In this document: piece after piece, positions 1-6,604 of the stretch
How positions within the stretch are numbered: the stretch's first letter is position 1
How the letters are laid out: every line of letters starts with the position of its first letter
Origin: Clostridia bacterium
GTDB taxonomy: Bacteria; Bacillota; Clostridia; Lachnospirales; Cellulosilyticaceae
NCBI GenBank assembly: GCA_029256345.1
Contig: JAQSYC010000075.1
Location: 1 to 7,501, forward strand
DNA length: 7,501 bases
Direction: 5' to 3'
Notes under the pieces: model-generated
Databases searched by the model: none
What the model saw: the letters and a program-made list of their open reading frames with translations, nothing else
What the model was told of the DNA's origin: nothing
Made by a program: the position numbers and the translations under genes

Positions 1-432
1 ATAGCGTATCCCATGATGAATAATATGATTTTCACTCGTTACATTAAGAAAACCATGGGCAATTTCATGCAGTAATTTTGCAGTTTGCTCATTGCTTTGA
101 GCAATAAGCAGCTGCTGCCTAAATCTTGCAGTTAAACTTGAAGAAATCATTGATGCTATAAGGAAAAATAACATCAGTGCCATATCGTTGACGCTGTTAA
201 TGATAAAGGTATACATCGGCTCTGTAAAAAAATAGTTAAATATGATGACACTGACACCCGCTGACACAAGACCTGCCCAATACCCTTTTGTAAAAGCAGT
301 TATTGACAAGACGCCAATCATAAAAACCATTAAAATATTTTCTTTACCTAAACCTAGTTTATTTAAAACGATAGAACCAAGGGTTGTAGCTAATAATATC
401 ATCAATAGGCTTAACCAATCCTTTTTCTTCAC
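1..432 (-). CDS. Short KdpD-like sensor histidine kinase, N-terminal part (cut by window edge)
   Basis: Open reading frame starting at a GTG and running off the left edge; 144 residues are visible. An exact GGAGGT lies 6 bases upstream of the GTG, which decides the start over the internal ATG at residue 11. The visible part has four hydrophobic segments (about residues 6-22, 32-47, 51-68, 82-99) and the motif FNYFFTEP (65-72), the signature of the four-helix DUF4118 sensor domain of KdpD. A basic, helical linker follows (RFRQQ, about 103-107). The histidine phosphotransfer and ATPase domains would lie outside the window. Full-length KdpD has a long cytoplasmic N-terminal region (KdpD and Usp domains) before these helices; here only about 5 residues precede helix 1, so this is the truncated architecture. 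It follows the KtrA gene after 33 bases, so it is inferred to sense K+ or turgor and act on a response regulator encoded further left. The kinase activity itself is inferred, not seen. Confidence 0.85.
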   Translation of the reverse strand, partial: MKKKDWLSLLMILLATTLGSIVLNKLGLGKENILMVFMIGVLSITAFTKGYWAGLVSAGVSVIIFNYFFTEPMYTFIINSVNDMALMLFFLIASMISSSLTARFRQQLLIAQSNEQTAKLLHEIAHGFLNVTSENHIIHHGIRY

Positions 433-438
433 CCAACC

Positions 439-444
439 ACCTCC
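439..444 (-). promoter_or_regulatory. Ribosome binding site for the KdpD-like gene
   Basis: GGAGGT on the minus strand, 6 bases before the GTG at 432-430. This near-ideal site supports a non-ATG start for the sensor kinase gene. Confidence 0.75.
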
Positions 445-465
445 CAAGGCTATTTTACTACAGTT

Positions 466-1119
466 TTAATTAATTTTCCTTAAGATTTTTTCTATGTCGT
501 TATAGTGTCCCATAACCATAAGATGTTCATGCGCCTTAAATATATGATCTGCTGACGGCAGAGGTAAGATCTTATCGCCAACTTTAGTCGCAAGAATACT
601 GATATGATACCGCACTCTGAAATTGACCTCTTTTATGCTCTTACCTATCCAACTCTCTACAGGTGGTATTTCATAGATTCCTACGTCTTTGGTTAATTCA
701 AAATAATCAAATAATTTATCAGCACTGTAACGAATTCCAATCTTTTCTGCCAAATAGCGTTCTGGATCTGCAACTTCATCTGCACCGTTGCGCAGCAAAA
801 ATTTAACATGAATATCGCGGCTAGCCTTGCTGACAACGTACTTTGCACCTAAATCCTTAAGTAAGCTTGTAATCTCTAAGCTATTTTGAAAATTACTTCC
901 CACACATACAAAACATAAATCAAAATTACTTATCCCCAGTGAACGTAAAACCTCTTCTTTCGTGCAATCACCTATTTGTGCACTTGTCGCAAGAGGCAAA
1001 AGCTCCACAAGCTTTTCTTCATCTTTATCAACAATCATGACTTCATTTCCAAGCTCAATCAGCTTACGGCTGAGATGTCTTCCAAATCTTCCAATACCTA
1101 TCACTAAAATTGATTTCAT
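466..1119 (-). CDS. ktrA: KtrA/TrkA-type K+ uptake regulatory subunit (RCK protein)
   Basis: Cytoplasmic gating subunit of a Ktr/Trk potassium uptake system. The 217 residues match the length of single-RCK KtrA proteins (about 220) rather than the double-length proteobacterial TrkA. The N-terminal RCK domain (about 2-130) is a Rossmann fold with the nucleotide loop GIGRFG (8-13), an acidic residue ending strand 2 (D31) and the conserved GDCT (50-53). The C-terminal TrkA_C domain (about 146-215) is the part that binds c-di-AMP in Gram-positive KtrA proteins; R168 and R170 lie in the strand region where ligand contacts would be expected, but binding is inferred. Start ATG is preceded by AGAGGT about 8 bases upstream. 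It sits 12 bases after the channel subunit gene and 33 bases before the KdpD-like gene, so one transcript is likely. The name trkA would be equally acceptable. Confidence 0.92.
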   Translation of the reverse strand: MKSILVIGIGRFGRHLSRKLIELGNEVMIVDKDEEKLVELLPLATSAQIGDCTKEEVLRSLGISNFDLCFVCVGSNFQNSLEITSLLKDLGAKYVVSKASRDIHVKFLLRNGADEVADPERYLAEKIGIRYSADKLFDYFELTKDVGIYEIPPVESWIGKSIKEVNFRVRYHISILATKVGDKILPLPSADHIFKAHEHLMVMGHYNDIEKILRKIN

Positions 1120-1131
1120 ATTAATTTACCT

Positions 1132-2484
1132 CTATCCTATAGTTATTTTTTCTGTGGGACTCTGAACAAATGACGGCGTTCTATGTTCAGTGAATAAAAG
1201 CGCGAAGGAAAGGCTTCCCACTCTGCCGCAATACATCAACAAGATGATAATAATCTGTGCAAAAGTATTTAAAGTCCCCGTAATTCCTGTTGAAAGTCCA
1301 ACAGTAGCAATTGCAGATATTACCTCAAATATCACATCAACAAGGGACAAAGAGATATTTGTTGTAATAATTAAAAACGTAGCAATGAATATGATAATCA
1401 GATTGACATTCACCACCGCTGATGCTCTTTTGAGTGCATTATCTTCTAGTCGTCTTCCAAATATGTTATCACTTTTTGTATGACGAAGACTTGACCATAA
1501 TGAAATAGCAATAACAGCTAAAGTCGTCGTCTTAATTCCTCCAGCCGTGGATCCGGGGCTACCACCTATAAACATTAACATCATGGTCAAAAGTTTGGTT
1601 GCCGGAGTAAGGGCTGCTATATCCACAGTATTAAAACCTGCTGTTCTCGGGGTAACAGATCCAAACATAGATACGATCACCTCCTCACCTATTGCCATTC
1701 CCGAAAGAAGATTTGTCCTTTCAAAAATGTAAAATCCTACCGATCCTGCCACTATAAGAATGGCAGTCGTCGTCAAAACGATTTTTGTATGCAGTTGATA
1801 TCTCTTAAAATGATATTTATTTTTCATAACATCATCCCATACAAAAAATCCGAGTCCCCCTAAGATAATCAGCAACATGATTGTCAAGTTAACAACGATA
1901 TCATCTGAGAAATGAGTAAGAGATGAGTACTCTCCATATTTACCCATTAAATCAAATCCAGCATTACAAAACGCTGAAACCGAATGAAAAATACCTCTAT
2001 AGATACCTTCTGTTACTCCCATCTTTGGTATAAATCTCATCGCTAATAATATAGCGCCTATGCCCTCAAATAATAACGTAGCAATCAGTATTCTTTTAAC
2101 CAATCGCACAATGCCACCGATATGTAGTGTATTCATACTTTCCCTTAATAATCCCCTTTCCCTAAGTCCTATTTTTCTTTTTAGGAAAAAAGAAAACATG
2201 GTGATAATTGTCATAAAACCTAACCCACCTATTTGTATCAAAAATAAGATAATGAGTTGTCCAAAGATCGACCACTGAGTATACGTATCAAAAACAACAA
2301 GTCCAGTCACACATGCTGCGGAGGTTGCTGTAAAAAGTGCATCAATAAATCCCACAGATATATTGTCGCGGCTTGCTATTGGTAAAGTGAGCAGCAAGCC
2401 GCCTATCATAATGATAAAGAAATATCCAAGTGCAATCATTTGCGGATAATTTAGTGTTTTCAACATGCTTATGTACTTATTCAC
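1132..2484 (-). CDS. ktrB: KtrB/TrkH-type K+ transporter channel subunit
   Basis: Integral membrane K+ (or Na+/K+) translocating subunit of 450 residues, the length of KtrB proteins. Four repeats of the membrane-pore-membrane fold can be followed by their selectivity-filter segments: CVTGL (58-62), NAGFD (174-178), TAGFN (281-285) and TVGLSTG (394-400). The intramembrane gating loop GGSPGSTAGGIK (307-318) and the conserved arginine of the last helix (GRVGS, R421) are present. The C-terminus PTEKITIG matches the PEEKxxIG ending common in KtrB. The start is a GTG one base after the stop of the upstream gene, with AGGGG about 9 bases before it; an ATG at residue 7 is possible but has a poorer ribosome site. 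Together with the RCK subunit encoded 12 bases downstream it should form a KtrAB-like complex. Ion preference cannot be read from the sequence. Confidence 0.94.
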   Translation of the reverse strand: MNKYISMLKTLNYPQMIALGYFFIIMIGGLLLTLPIASRDNISVGFIDALFTATSAACVTGLVVFDTYTQWSIFGQLIILFLIQIGGLGFMTIITMFSFFLKRKIGLRERGLLRESMNTLHIGGIVRLVKRILIATLLFEGIGAILLAMRFIPKMGVTEGIYRGIFHSVSAFCNAGFDLMGKYGEYSSLTHFSDDIVVNLTIMLLIILGGLGFFVWDDVMKNKYHFKRYQLHTKIVLTTTAILIVAGSVGFYIFERTNLLSGMAIGEEVIVSMFGSVTPRTAGFNTVDIAALTPATKLLTMMLMFIGGSPGSTAGGIKTTTLAVIAISLWSSLRHTKSDNIFGRRLEDNALKRASAVVNVNLIIIFIATFLIITTNISLSLVDVIFEVISAIATVGLSTGITGTLNTFAQIIIILLMYCGRVGSLSFALLFTEHRTPSFVQSPTEKITIG

Positions 2485-2485
2485 T

Positions 2486-2944
2486 CTACTGTACCCCTGT
2501 CTCTTTTAATACAACCTGATACAGCATCTGGGCAGTTATATCTTCACCCGCAAGGTATCTGATTTTTTCATTTATAAACATATTCTCATTCCTACTTTCA
2601 TTACAAAAACTAATTATTTGTTCTACATTAAATAATTTTTTTCCTATTTTACATAACACGATATTGTCAGCATCACTTTCTGATAATGCAAATATATACT
2701 GAAAGCGCTTCTCCTGTTCAATCAAAAACGGTTCTTTTAAAGGCCATACCGAAATCTTATTTTTCTCTAAAAGCTCAGTCATTTGTTTCGCAAGGCTGCT
2801 CTCTCCTAATACAATGGCAATAGGGTATGTTTCATCTTTCTCCATCACAAATCCACCTTTTTCTAAAAACTTATCTAACCTAGATAAAAGGTATCCAAGA
2901 TAAATAACGGGAACCAATAAGCTAACAATGATTAGTATAGACAT
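2486..2944 (-). CDS. Membrane-anchored protein with a degenerate RCK-like domain, first gene of the K+ operon
   Basis: A 152-residue protein I do not recognise as a named family. It has one N-terminal hydrophobic segment (about 2-20), a short charged linker (SRLDKFLEKGG, 21-31) and a soluble domain. That domain reads like a TrkA-N/RCK Rossmann half. Strand IAIVLG (42-47) and a following helix mirror the KtrA start, but the nucleotide loop GIGRFG is replaced by LGESSLA. Next come FQYIFALSES (81-90), which lines up with FDLCFVCVGS of KtrA, then a helix, strand VEQIISFC (107-114) and NENMF (119-123), matching the order of elements in KtrA. Start ATG has AGGTG about 7 bases upstream. The gene ends one base before the channel gene start, so translation is probably coupled. 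Inference: an auxiliary subunit or membrane tether of the Ktr complex, unlikely to bind NAD or ATP in the usual way. The RCK resemblance is by eye only. Confidence 0.75.
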   Translation of the reverse strand: MSILIIVSLLVPVIYLGYLLSRLDKFLEKGGFVMEKDETYPIAIVLGESSLAKQMTELLEKNKISVWPLKEPFLIEQEKRFQYIFALSESDADNIVLCKIGKKLFNVEQIISFCNESRNENMFINEKIRYLAGEDITAQMLYQVVLKETGVQ

Positions 2945-3033
2945 ATCTTCACCTACTTAAATTTTTATATTCTATTATTTTACTCTTTGTGGCGTTAAGA
3001 TTGTGTTAATGTTTGCTATGTTGACATAAATAA

Positions 3034-3062
3034 AGTATAAAGATGATCTGTATTTTTCACAT
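3034..3062 (-). promoter_or_regulatory. Weak candidate promoter of the K+ operon
   Basis: On the minus strand TATACT (3039-3034) matches the -10 consensus at 5 of 6 bases. A 17-base spacer separates it from ATGTGA (3062-3057), which matches only 3 of 6 of a -35 box. It would give a leader of roughly 80 bases before the first K+ gene at 2944. The putative -35 lies inside the hairpin arm at 3057-3075. Other AT-rich -10-like strings nearer the gene (TAAAAT, TATAAA) lack a suitable -35, so this is only the best of weak choices. Confidence 0.2.
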
Positions 3063-3118
3063 AAATAAATCCAGCCCCAGAAAGATATATCCTTCTAGAG
3101 CTGGATTTATTTATGTGA
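3057..3118 (-). terminator. Long perfect hairpin, probable terminator of the mannan operon
   Basis: The arms at 3057-3075 and 3100-3118 are perfect reverse complements over 19 bp; one arm reads GCTGGATTTATTTATGTGA. The loop is 24 bases and can add a small inner AGAA/TTCT stem. The GC-richer CCAGC/GCTGG pairs close the loop, and the 3' arm is then T-rich (ATTTATTTAT) on either strand. It lies 80 bases after the last mannan gene stop. There is no separate run of T after the stem on the minus strand (it continues GAAAAATAC), so it is not a textbook terminator. An mRNA 3'-end stabiliser or an operator are alternatives. Confidence 0.55.
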
Positions 3119-3198
3119 TGCTATCAAAAAATTCCTTGATAATTTTACAGGCAGTTTTACCGTATATCTTTTATATTTAAAAGAATTTCTATAGTTTG

Positions 3199-4368
3199 TT
3201 AACTGTTCTTTATAAAATTTAAATTACGTTCTATCAGTTCACACCTTTGTTTTACACATAAAACGCTTCTTTGTGCATCTGCCGGTGTATTAAAAGCATA
3301 GTCTAATAATTGGTTAATTGTTGTTGTTGCCACATGTAGTCTGGTATCCGATGATGCATAATAAATATACACCGCTCCACCCTCTCTTACTATGGCACCG
3401 TTTATAAATGTGACGTTGCTCACATCTCCAACTCTTTCCTTGCCGTAAGGTGCAATAAAATAACCCGATGGTTCTGCAATACACTTGCTTGGATCGTCTA
3501 ACGCCGTTACAAAAAGATATGTCACATATCTTAGTCCTGCCGCTGTGTTTCTGACTCCATGAGCGATATGCAGCCATCCTTTATCCGTCTTAATAGGCAC
3601 AGCACCTGCTCCATTTTTGGCTTCTGTTATGGTATGGTATTTTCTGCTGTTAATAATGATTTCTTTTTCAATAAACGGGTTTGTAATATCCTCGCACAAT
3701 CCAAAACCAATACCGCCACCACTGCCTGTACTGATAAACCCGTCCTGTGGTCTTGTATAAAAAGCATATTTGCCATTTACAAATTCTGGATGAAGAACCA
3801 CGTTTCTTTGCTGCGCTGATTGTGTTCTCAGATTAGGCAGTCTTTCCCATACTTTCAGATCTTTGGTACGTACAATGCCCGCCTGAGCTACGGCTGCTGA
3901 CAAATCTGGATTTTCCTTATCCTTGCTCTCCGAACAAAATACCCCATAAATATAGCCATCCTCATGTTTTGTAAGCCTCATATCATAAACATTGGTTTCA
4001 TCTTTTTCTGTGTCTTCCAAAAGAATAGGATAATCCCAAAATCTAAACTGATCAATCCCAGTGGGACTTTCTGCCACTGCAAAAAAAGATTTTCTATCGT
4101 GCCCTTCAATACGGGGTACCAAATAAAACTTACCATTTAGTTCAATGGCCCCTGAATTTAATACCGCATTAATCCCAAGTCTTTCCATGAAATAGGGATT
4201 TGTTTCCGGATTGAGGTCGTACCGCCATGTAAGAGGGGTATGCTTCCTAGTAAGCACCGGGTTTTCATATCTTTCATAAATACCATTATAGTCTTGCGTT
4301 ACACTATTTTTTGTTGTAATCAGTTCTTCATATTTGACTAACTCTCTCGTATAATTCTCTTTAAACAT
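3199..4368 (-). CDS. 4-O-beta-D-mannosyl-D-glucose phosphorylase (GH130 subgroup 1)
   Basis: Cytoplasmic phosphorylase that cleaves beta-1,4-mannosyl-glucose with phosphate to alpha-D-mannose 1-phosphate and D-glucose (EC 2.4.1.281), the last step of the mannobiose route. The 389 residues match the family length. The five-bladed propeller signature of GH130 is present, with the catalytic aspartate in YDMRL (D129). Other family landmarks are HDRKSFF (90-96), RNVVLHPE (188-195), the phosphate/sugar-site segment TRPQDG (205-210) followed by the subgroup 1 hallmark STGSGGGIG (213-221), KNGAGA (251-256) and AHGV (269-272). The gene starts inside the end of the epimerase gene: its first 8 bases overlap that gene's last codons and stop, and AGGAGG lies 7 bases before its ATG, so translation is likely coupled. 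It is the last gene of the operon, followed by the hairpin at 3057-3118. Subgroup 1 proteins are quite uniform in activity, so the assignment is firmer than for the other GH130 gene here. Confidence 0.9.
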   Translation of the reverse strand: MFKENYTRELVKYEELITTKNSVTQDYNGIYERYENPVLTRKHTPLTWRYDLNPETNPYFMERLGINAVLNSGAIELNGKFYLVPRIEGHDRKSFFAVAESPTGIDQFRFWDYPILLEDTEKDETNVYDMRLTKHEDGYIYGVFCSESKDKENPDLSAAVAQAGIVRTKDLKVWERLPNLRTQSAQQRNVVLHPEFVNGKYAFYTRPQDGFISTGSGGGIGFGLCEDITNPFIEKEIIINSRKYHTITEAKNGAGAVPIKTDKGWLHIAHGVRNTAAGLRYVTYLFVTALDDPSKCIAEPSGYFIAPYGKERVGDVSNVTFINGAIVREGGAVYIYYASSDTRLHVATTTINQLLDYAFNTPADAQRSVLCVKQRCELIERNLNFIKNS

Positions 4369-5542
4369 GTTTATTCCTCCTTATGACTTCAAAGCACATT
4401 CTACCATTATGATAAGGACACTTCCAAGGCTCTACTATTGGCTTTTGACTGTCCGCAGCGCCTTCTAGGCTCACTTGCCAAAACCATTCTCCTCCCGGTC
4501 TTTTATCTATCATATATTCTTTAATATAGGTCCACAGTGCCTCTGCATAGGTCAAAAACTTTTCATCTTTACTTTTTTCATAAGCATTGATAAACCCAAC
4601 TATGCCCTCTGCCTGTACCCACCAAACTCTTGTTTTATCAATTTCATTCTTAAAACGCTCATTATTGAGAGCTCCTTTTTCAAAGGCAACTTCCCTCACC
4701 TTGTAGGCAATCTTGAGCGTGTAATCCTTTGTTTCATCTATGAGTTTCTGATCTTTTAAGACTTCACAAGCCTTGTCCAAAAGCCACGCTGCTTCTATAT
4801 CATGACCATAGGAATGCATGTCTGCTATGGCATTTAGGTGGTTGTCAAAAAACACTCCCAATATTTCTTTTTCGGGGTTATACACTTTATTTCTAAACAT
4901 CTGCAGCAAATGAACAAGCTTATCTTTTACCACCTGATCTTGTGACACCCGATAAAGCTCTGTATAGGCCTCTAATACATGCAGTAAGGTGTTCATTGTT
5001 TTTTCGGACACAACCCCTTCACCTGAAAGGTGTTCATTGTCTGAAAGCTTATGATTTTCTATAGGTCGCCATGTTCTATCAAATGCTTCTTGGTAACCAC
5101 AACTATCTGTACACCTTTCTTCTATTAAGCGAAACAAGCGAAAGGCCTCATCTAATGCCTGCCTATCTCCAGATGCATCATAATAAGATGACAGGGCATA
5201 GATGGCAAAAGCTTGATTGTACGTATGTTTCATCTCCTCCTGAGGAGAGCCGTCTGCGTTCAGCATCCAGTACACACCACCATACTCTTTGTCTACACAT
5301 CTATTTATGAGAAACTGATATGCATGTTTCGCATACTTGAGATCCTCATCCTCTTTCAAAAGCAAATAGTTGTTTGAGAAAAACCAAAGAATTCTTGAAT
5401 TCAAAATGACGCCTTTAGGGGCTTGTTTGTCACACTTTAAGTCAAAATCCATATACCCATAAAAACCACCTTGCTCATCCTTTAACCTCTTCCAAAAGGG
5501 ACTGATGCAGTTTAAAAGATTATCTTTAATTTCATTGATCAT
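4361..5542 (-). CDS. Cellobiose/mannobiose 2-epimerase (AGE family)
   Basis: Cytoplasmic epimerase (EC 5.1.3.11) that inverts C2 of the reducing-end sugar of beta-1,4-disaccharides; in this context it would turn mannobiose into 4-O-mannosyl-glucose, the substrate of the next enzyme. The 393 residues fit the (alpha/alpha)6-barrel N-acylglucosamine 2-epimerase family. Conserved elements are GGFYGYMD (25-32), NSR (48-50), KHTYNQAF (105-112), the histidine in NTLLHVLEA (H188), SYGHDIEAAW (H247, E250), the tryptophan pair VWWVQAEG (W308, W309), GGEWFW (350-355) and EPWKCPYHNGR (H378). From memory, H247 and H378 correspond, with a shift of four, to the catalytic histidines of the Ruminococcus albus enzyme. 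Start ATG is preceded by GGTGG/AGGG-type purines; the gap from the GH130 subgroup 2 gene is 15 bases, and the gene overlaps the next one by 8. Activity on cellobiose is also likely from family knowledge. Confidence 0.9.
   Translation of the reverse strand: MINEIKDNLLNCISPFWKRLKDEQGGFYGYMDFDLKCDKQAPKGVILNSRILWFFSNNYLLLKEDEDLKYAKHAYQFLINRCVDKEYGGVYWMLNADGSPQEEMKHTYNQAFAIYALSSYYDASGDRQALDEAFRLFRLIEERCTDSCGYQEAFDRTWRPIENHKLSDNEHLSGEGVVSEKTMNTLLHVLEAYTELYRVSQDQVVKDKLVHLLQMFRNKVYNPEKEILGVFFDNHLNAIADMHSYGHDIEAAWLLDKACEVLKDQKLIDETKDYTLKIAYKVREVAFEKGALNNERFKNEIDKTRVWWVQAEGIVGFINAYEKSKDEKFLTYAEALWTYIKEYMIDKRPGGEWFWQVSLEGAADSQKPIVEPWKCPYHNGRMCFEVIRRNKHV
4376..4381 (-). promoter_or_regulatory. Ribosome binding site of the GH130 subgroup 1 gene, inside the epimerase gene
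   Basis: A perfect AGGAGG, 7 bases before the ATG at 4368-4366. It is written within the codons for the last arginines of the epimerase (ARG-ARG-ASN), so the upstream ribosome passes over it just before terminating. This fixes the start of the downstream gene. Confidence 0.85.
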
Positions 5543-5557
5543 AGCCCTACCACCCTT

Positions 5558-6577
5558 TTATTTTATTCCTATTTGGTTGTCATCTCCCACTAGTTTGTGA
5601 TGAGCCTTTACATAGGTAACTATTTCATCTACTGTCGTAAATGCCAAACCAACATAACTGTCTGCTGCTCCATAATATATGGCTATTTTCCCTGTATTAG
5701 CATCATGAAGTGTTGCACAAGGAAATACTACATTGGCTACAAAACCTCTTTCCTCATACCATTCTTCTGGGGTCAAAATAAAGTTTTCACTGCGGTATTT
5801 AACAATGGATGGGTTTTCTCGATCCAGCAGCGCCGCTCCCATACTATATACATAACCATTACACGTTCCAGTCACTCCATGATAGAAAAGTAGCCATCCT
5901 TCTGTTGTTTCTATCGGTGCCGCACCTCCGCCAATTTTGAGAGATTGCCACCAGTTATCTCCTTTTGACATCACATGCTTATGTTTGCCCCAATAAACAA
6001 GGTCAGGGCTTTCGCTTAGAAAAATATCTCCAAAAGGTGTGTGGCCGCTGTCGCTTGGCCTTGAAAGCATCATAAAGTTACCATTCATCTTTCTTGGAAA
6101 TAGTACCCCATTTCTATTAAAAGGCAAAAAAGGATTGTCAATTCGTGTAAATGTCTTGAAATCTGTTGTCTTTGCCAGCCCTAAAGCTGCACCATAAAAA
6201 TCTGTACACCAAATAATATAATAAATCTCTTCAACCTTTATAAGCCGTGGGTCATAGGCATATTTAGGCATAAAGCTCTTTCCTTCTTGATCTACAAACT
6301 CAATCTTTTCTTCTTCATAAGACCAGTTAACAGCATCTTCACTACGACCTAGATAAAGATAAGGAATACCATTAATGGTTTCTCCTCTGAATACACCTAT
6401 GAATTTTCCCTCATAAGGCACTACCGCACTATTAAAAATTCTCGCTACGTCCTTAATAGGATTTCTTCCTATTATAGGATTCTCACTGTACCTCCAAACA
6501 GGCCTTTTACAGCCATCTGGTTTGTCCTGCCAAGGTATATTATCTAATCCATCTCCAATAATTTTAAGTGTCGTCAT
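5558..6577 (-). CDS. GH130 subgroup 2 phosphorylase, probable beta-1,4-mannooligosaccharide phosphorylase
   Basis: Cytoplasmic phosphorylase expected to remove mannosyl units from the non-reducing end of beta-1,4-mannooligosaccharides, giving mannose 1-phosphate (EC 2.4.1.319). The 339 residues fit the subgroup. The GH130 propeller landmarks are the catalytic aspartate in YDPRL (D109), ARIFNSAV (45-52), FRGE (63-66), NRNGVLFPRK (154-163), SRPSDSGHTPFGD (172-184), LKIGGGAAP (213-221) and FYHGVT (231-236). It lacks the STGSGGG segment of subgroup 1, so it is not a duplicate of the other GH130 gene at 3199-4368. AGGGGAG lies 7 bases before the ATG. It follows the permease gene after 27 bases and precedes the epimerase gene by 15. 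Subgroup 2 also includes enzymes acting on mannosyl-N-acetylglucosamine from N-glycans; the epimerase and subgroup 1 neighbours favour mannan as the source. Confidence 0.82.
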   Translation of the reverse strand: MTTLKIIGDGLDNIPWQDKPDGCKRPVWRYSENPIIGRNPIKDVARIFNSAVVPYEGKFIGVFRGETINGIPYLYLGRSEDAVNWSYEEEKIEFVDQEGKSFMPKYAYDPRLIKVEEIYYIIWCTDFYGAALGLAKTTDFKTFTRIDNPFLPFNRNGVLFPRKMNGNFMMLSRPSDSGHTPFGDIFLSESPDLVYWGKHKHVMSKGDNWWQSLKIGGGAAPIETTEGWLLFYHGVTGTCNGYVYSMGAALLDRENPSIVKYRSENFILTPEEWYEERGFVANVVFPCATLHDANTGKIAIYYGAADSYVGLAFTTVDEIVTYVKAHHKLVGDDNQIGIK

Positions 6578-6604
6578 TGTGTTCTCCCCTTTTTCAAAAT
6601 TTAA

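Larger units (their letters stand above)
2945..3198. other. Intergenic spacer between the mannan operon and the K+ operon
   Basis: No gene is visible in these 254 bases. The spacer holds a 19-bp inverted repeat (3057-3118), and the 11-mer ACATAAATAAA appears at 3024-3034 and 3059-3069, with its inverted copy at 3106-3116. A minor inverted repeat TATCAA/TTGATA lies at 3122-3141. The part from 2945 to 3056 must carry the promoter and leader of the K+ operon. It is very AT-rich but has no strong -35/-10 pair. I saw no c-di-AMP (ydaO-type) riboswitch, which controls K+ transporter genes in some Firmicutes, and there is little room for one. Confidence 0.7.

Noticed and set aside
242..469. Plus-strand open frame of 75 codons opposite the KdpD-like gene
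   Set aside because: It is antisense to a clear DUF4118 coding region, shows no family likeness and has no good ribosome site; treated as a frame shadow.
1190..1483. Plus-strand open frame of 97 codons opposite the channel gene
   Set aside because: It lies wholly opposite conserved KtrB filter and helix segments, and its protein is low in recognisable features.
3021..3049. TTGACA on the plus strand resembling a -35 box
   Set aside because: At 17 bases downstream the hexamer is TGATCT, a poor -10, and there is no plus-strand gene for it to serve.
3122..3141. Small inverted repeat TATCAA/TTGATA just after the mannan operon
   Set aside because: Six AT-rich pairs make a weak stem without a following T-run; the 19-bp hairpin next to it is a far better terminator candidate.
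3314..3577. Minus-strand open frame of 87 codons inside the GH130 subgroup 1 gene
   Set aside because: It overlaps the conserved C-terminal blades of the phosphorylase in another frame; the phosphorylase frame is intact, so there is no frameshift to explain.
5597..5893. Plus-strand open frame of 98 codons opposite the GH130 subgroup 2 gene
   Set aside because: Cysteine- and tyrosine-rich composition typical of antisense reading, with no domain and no start signal.
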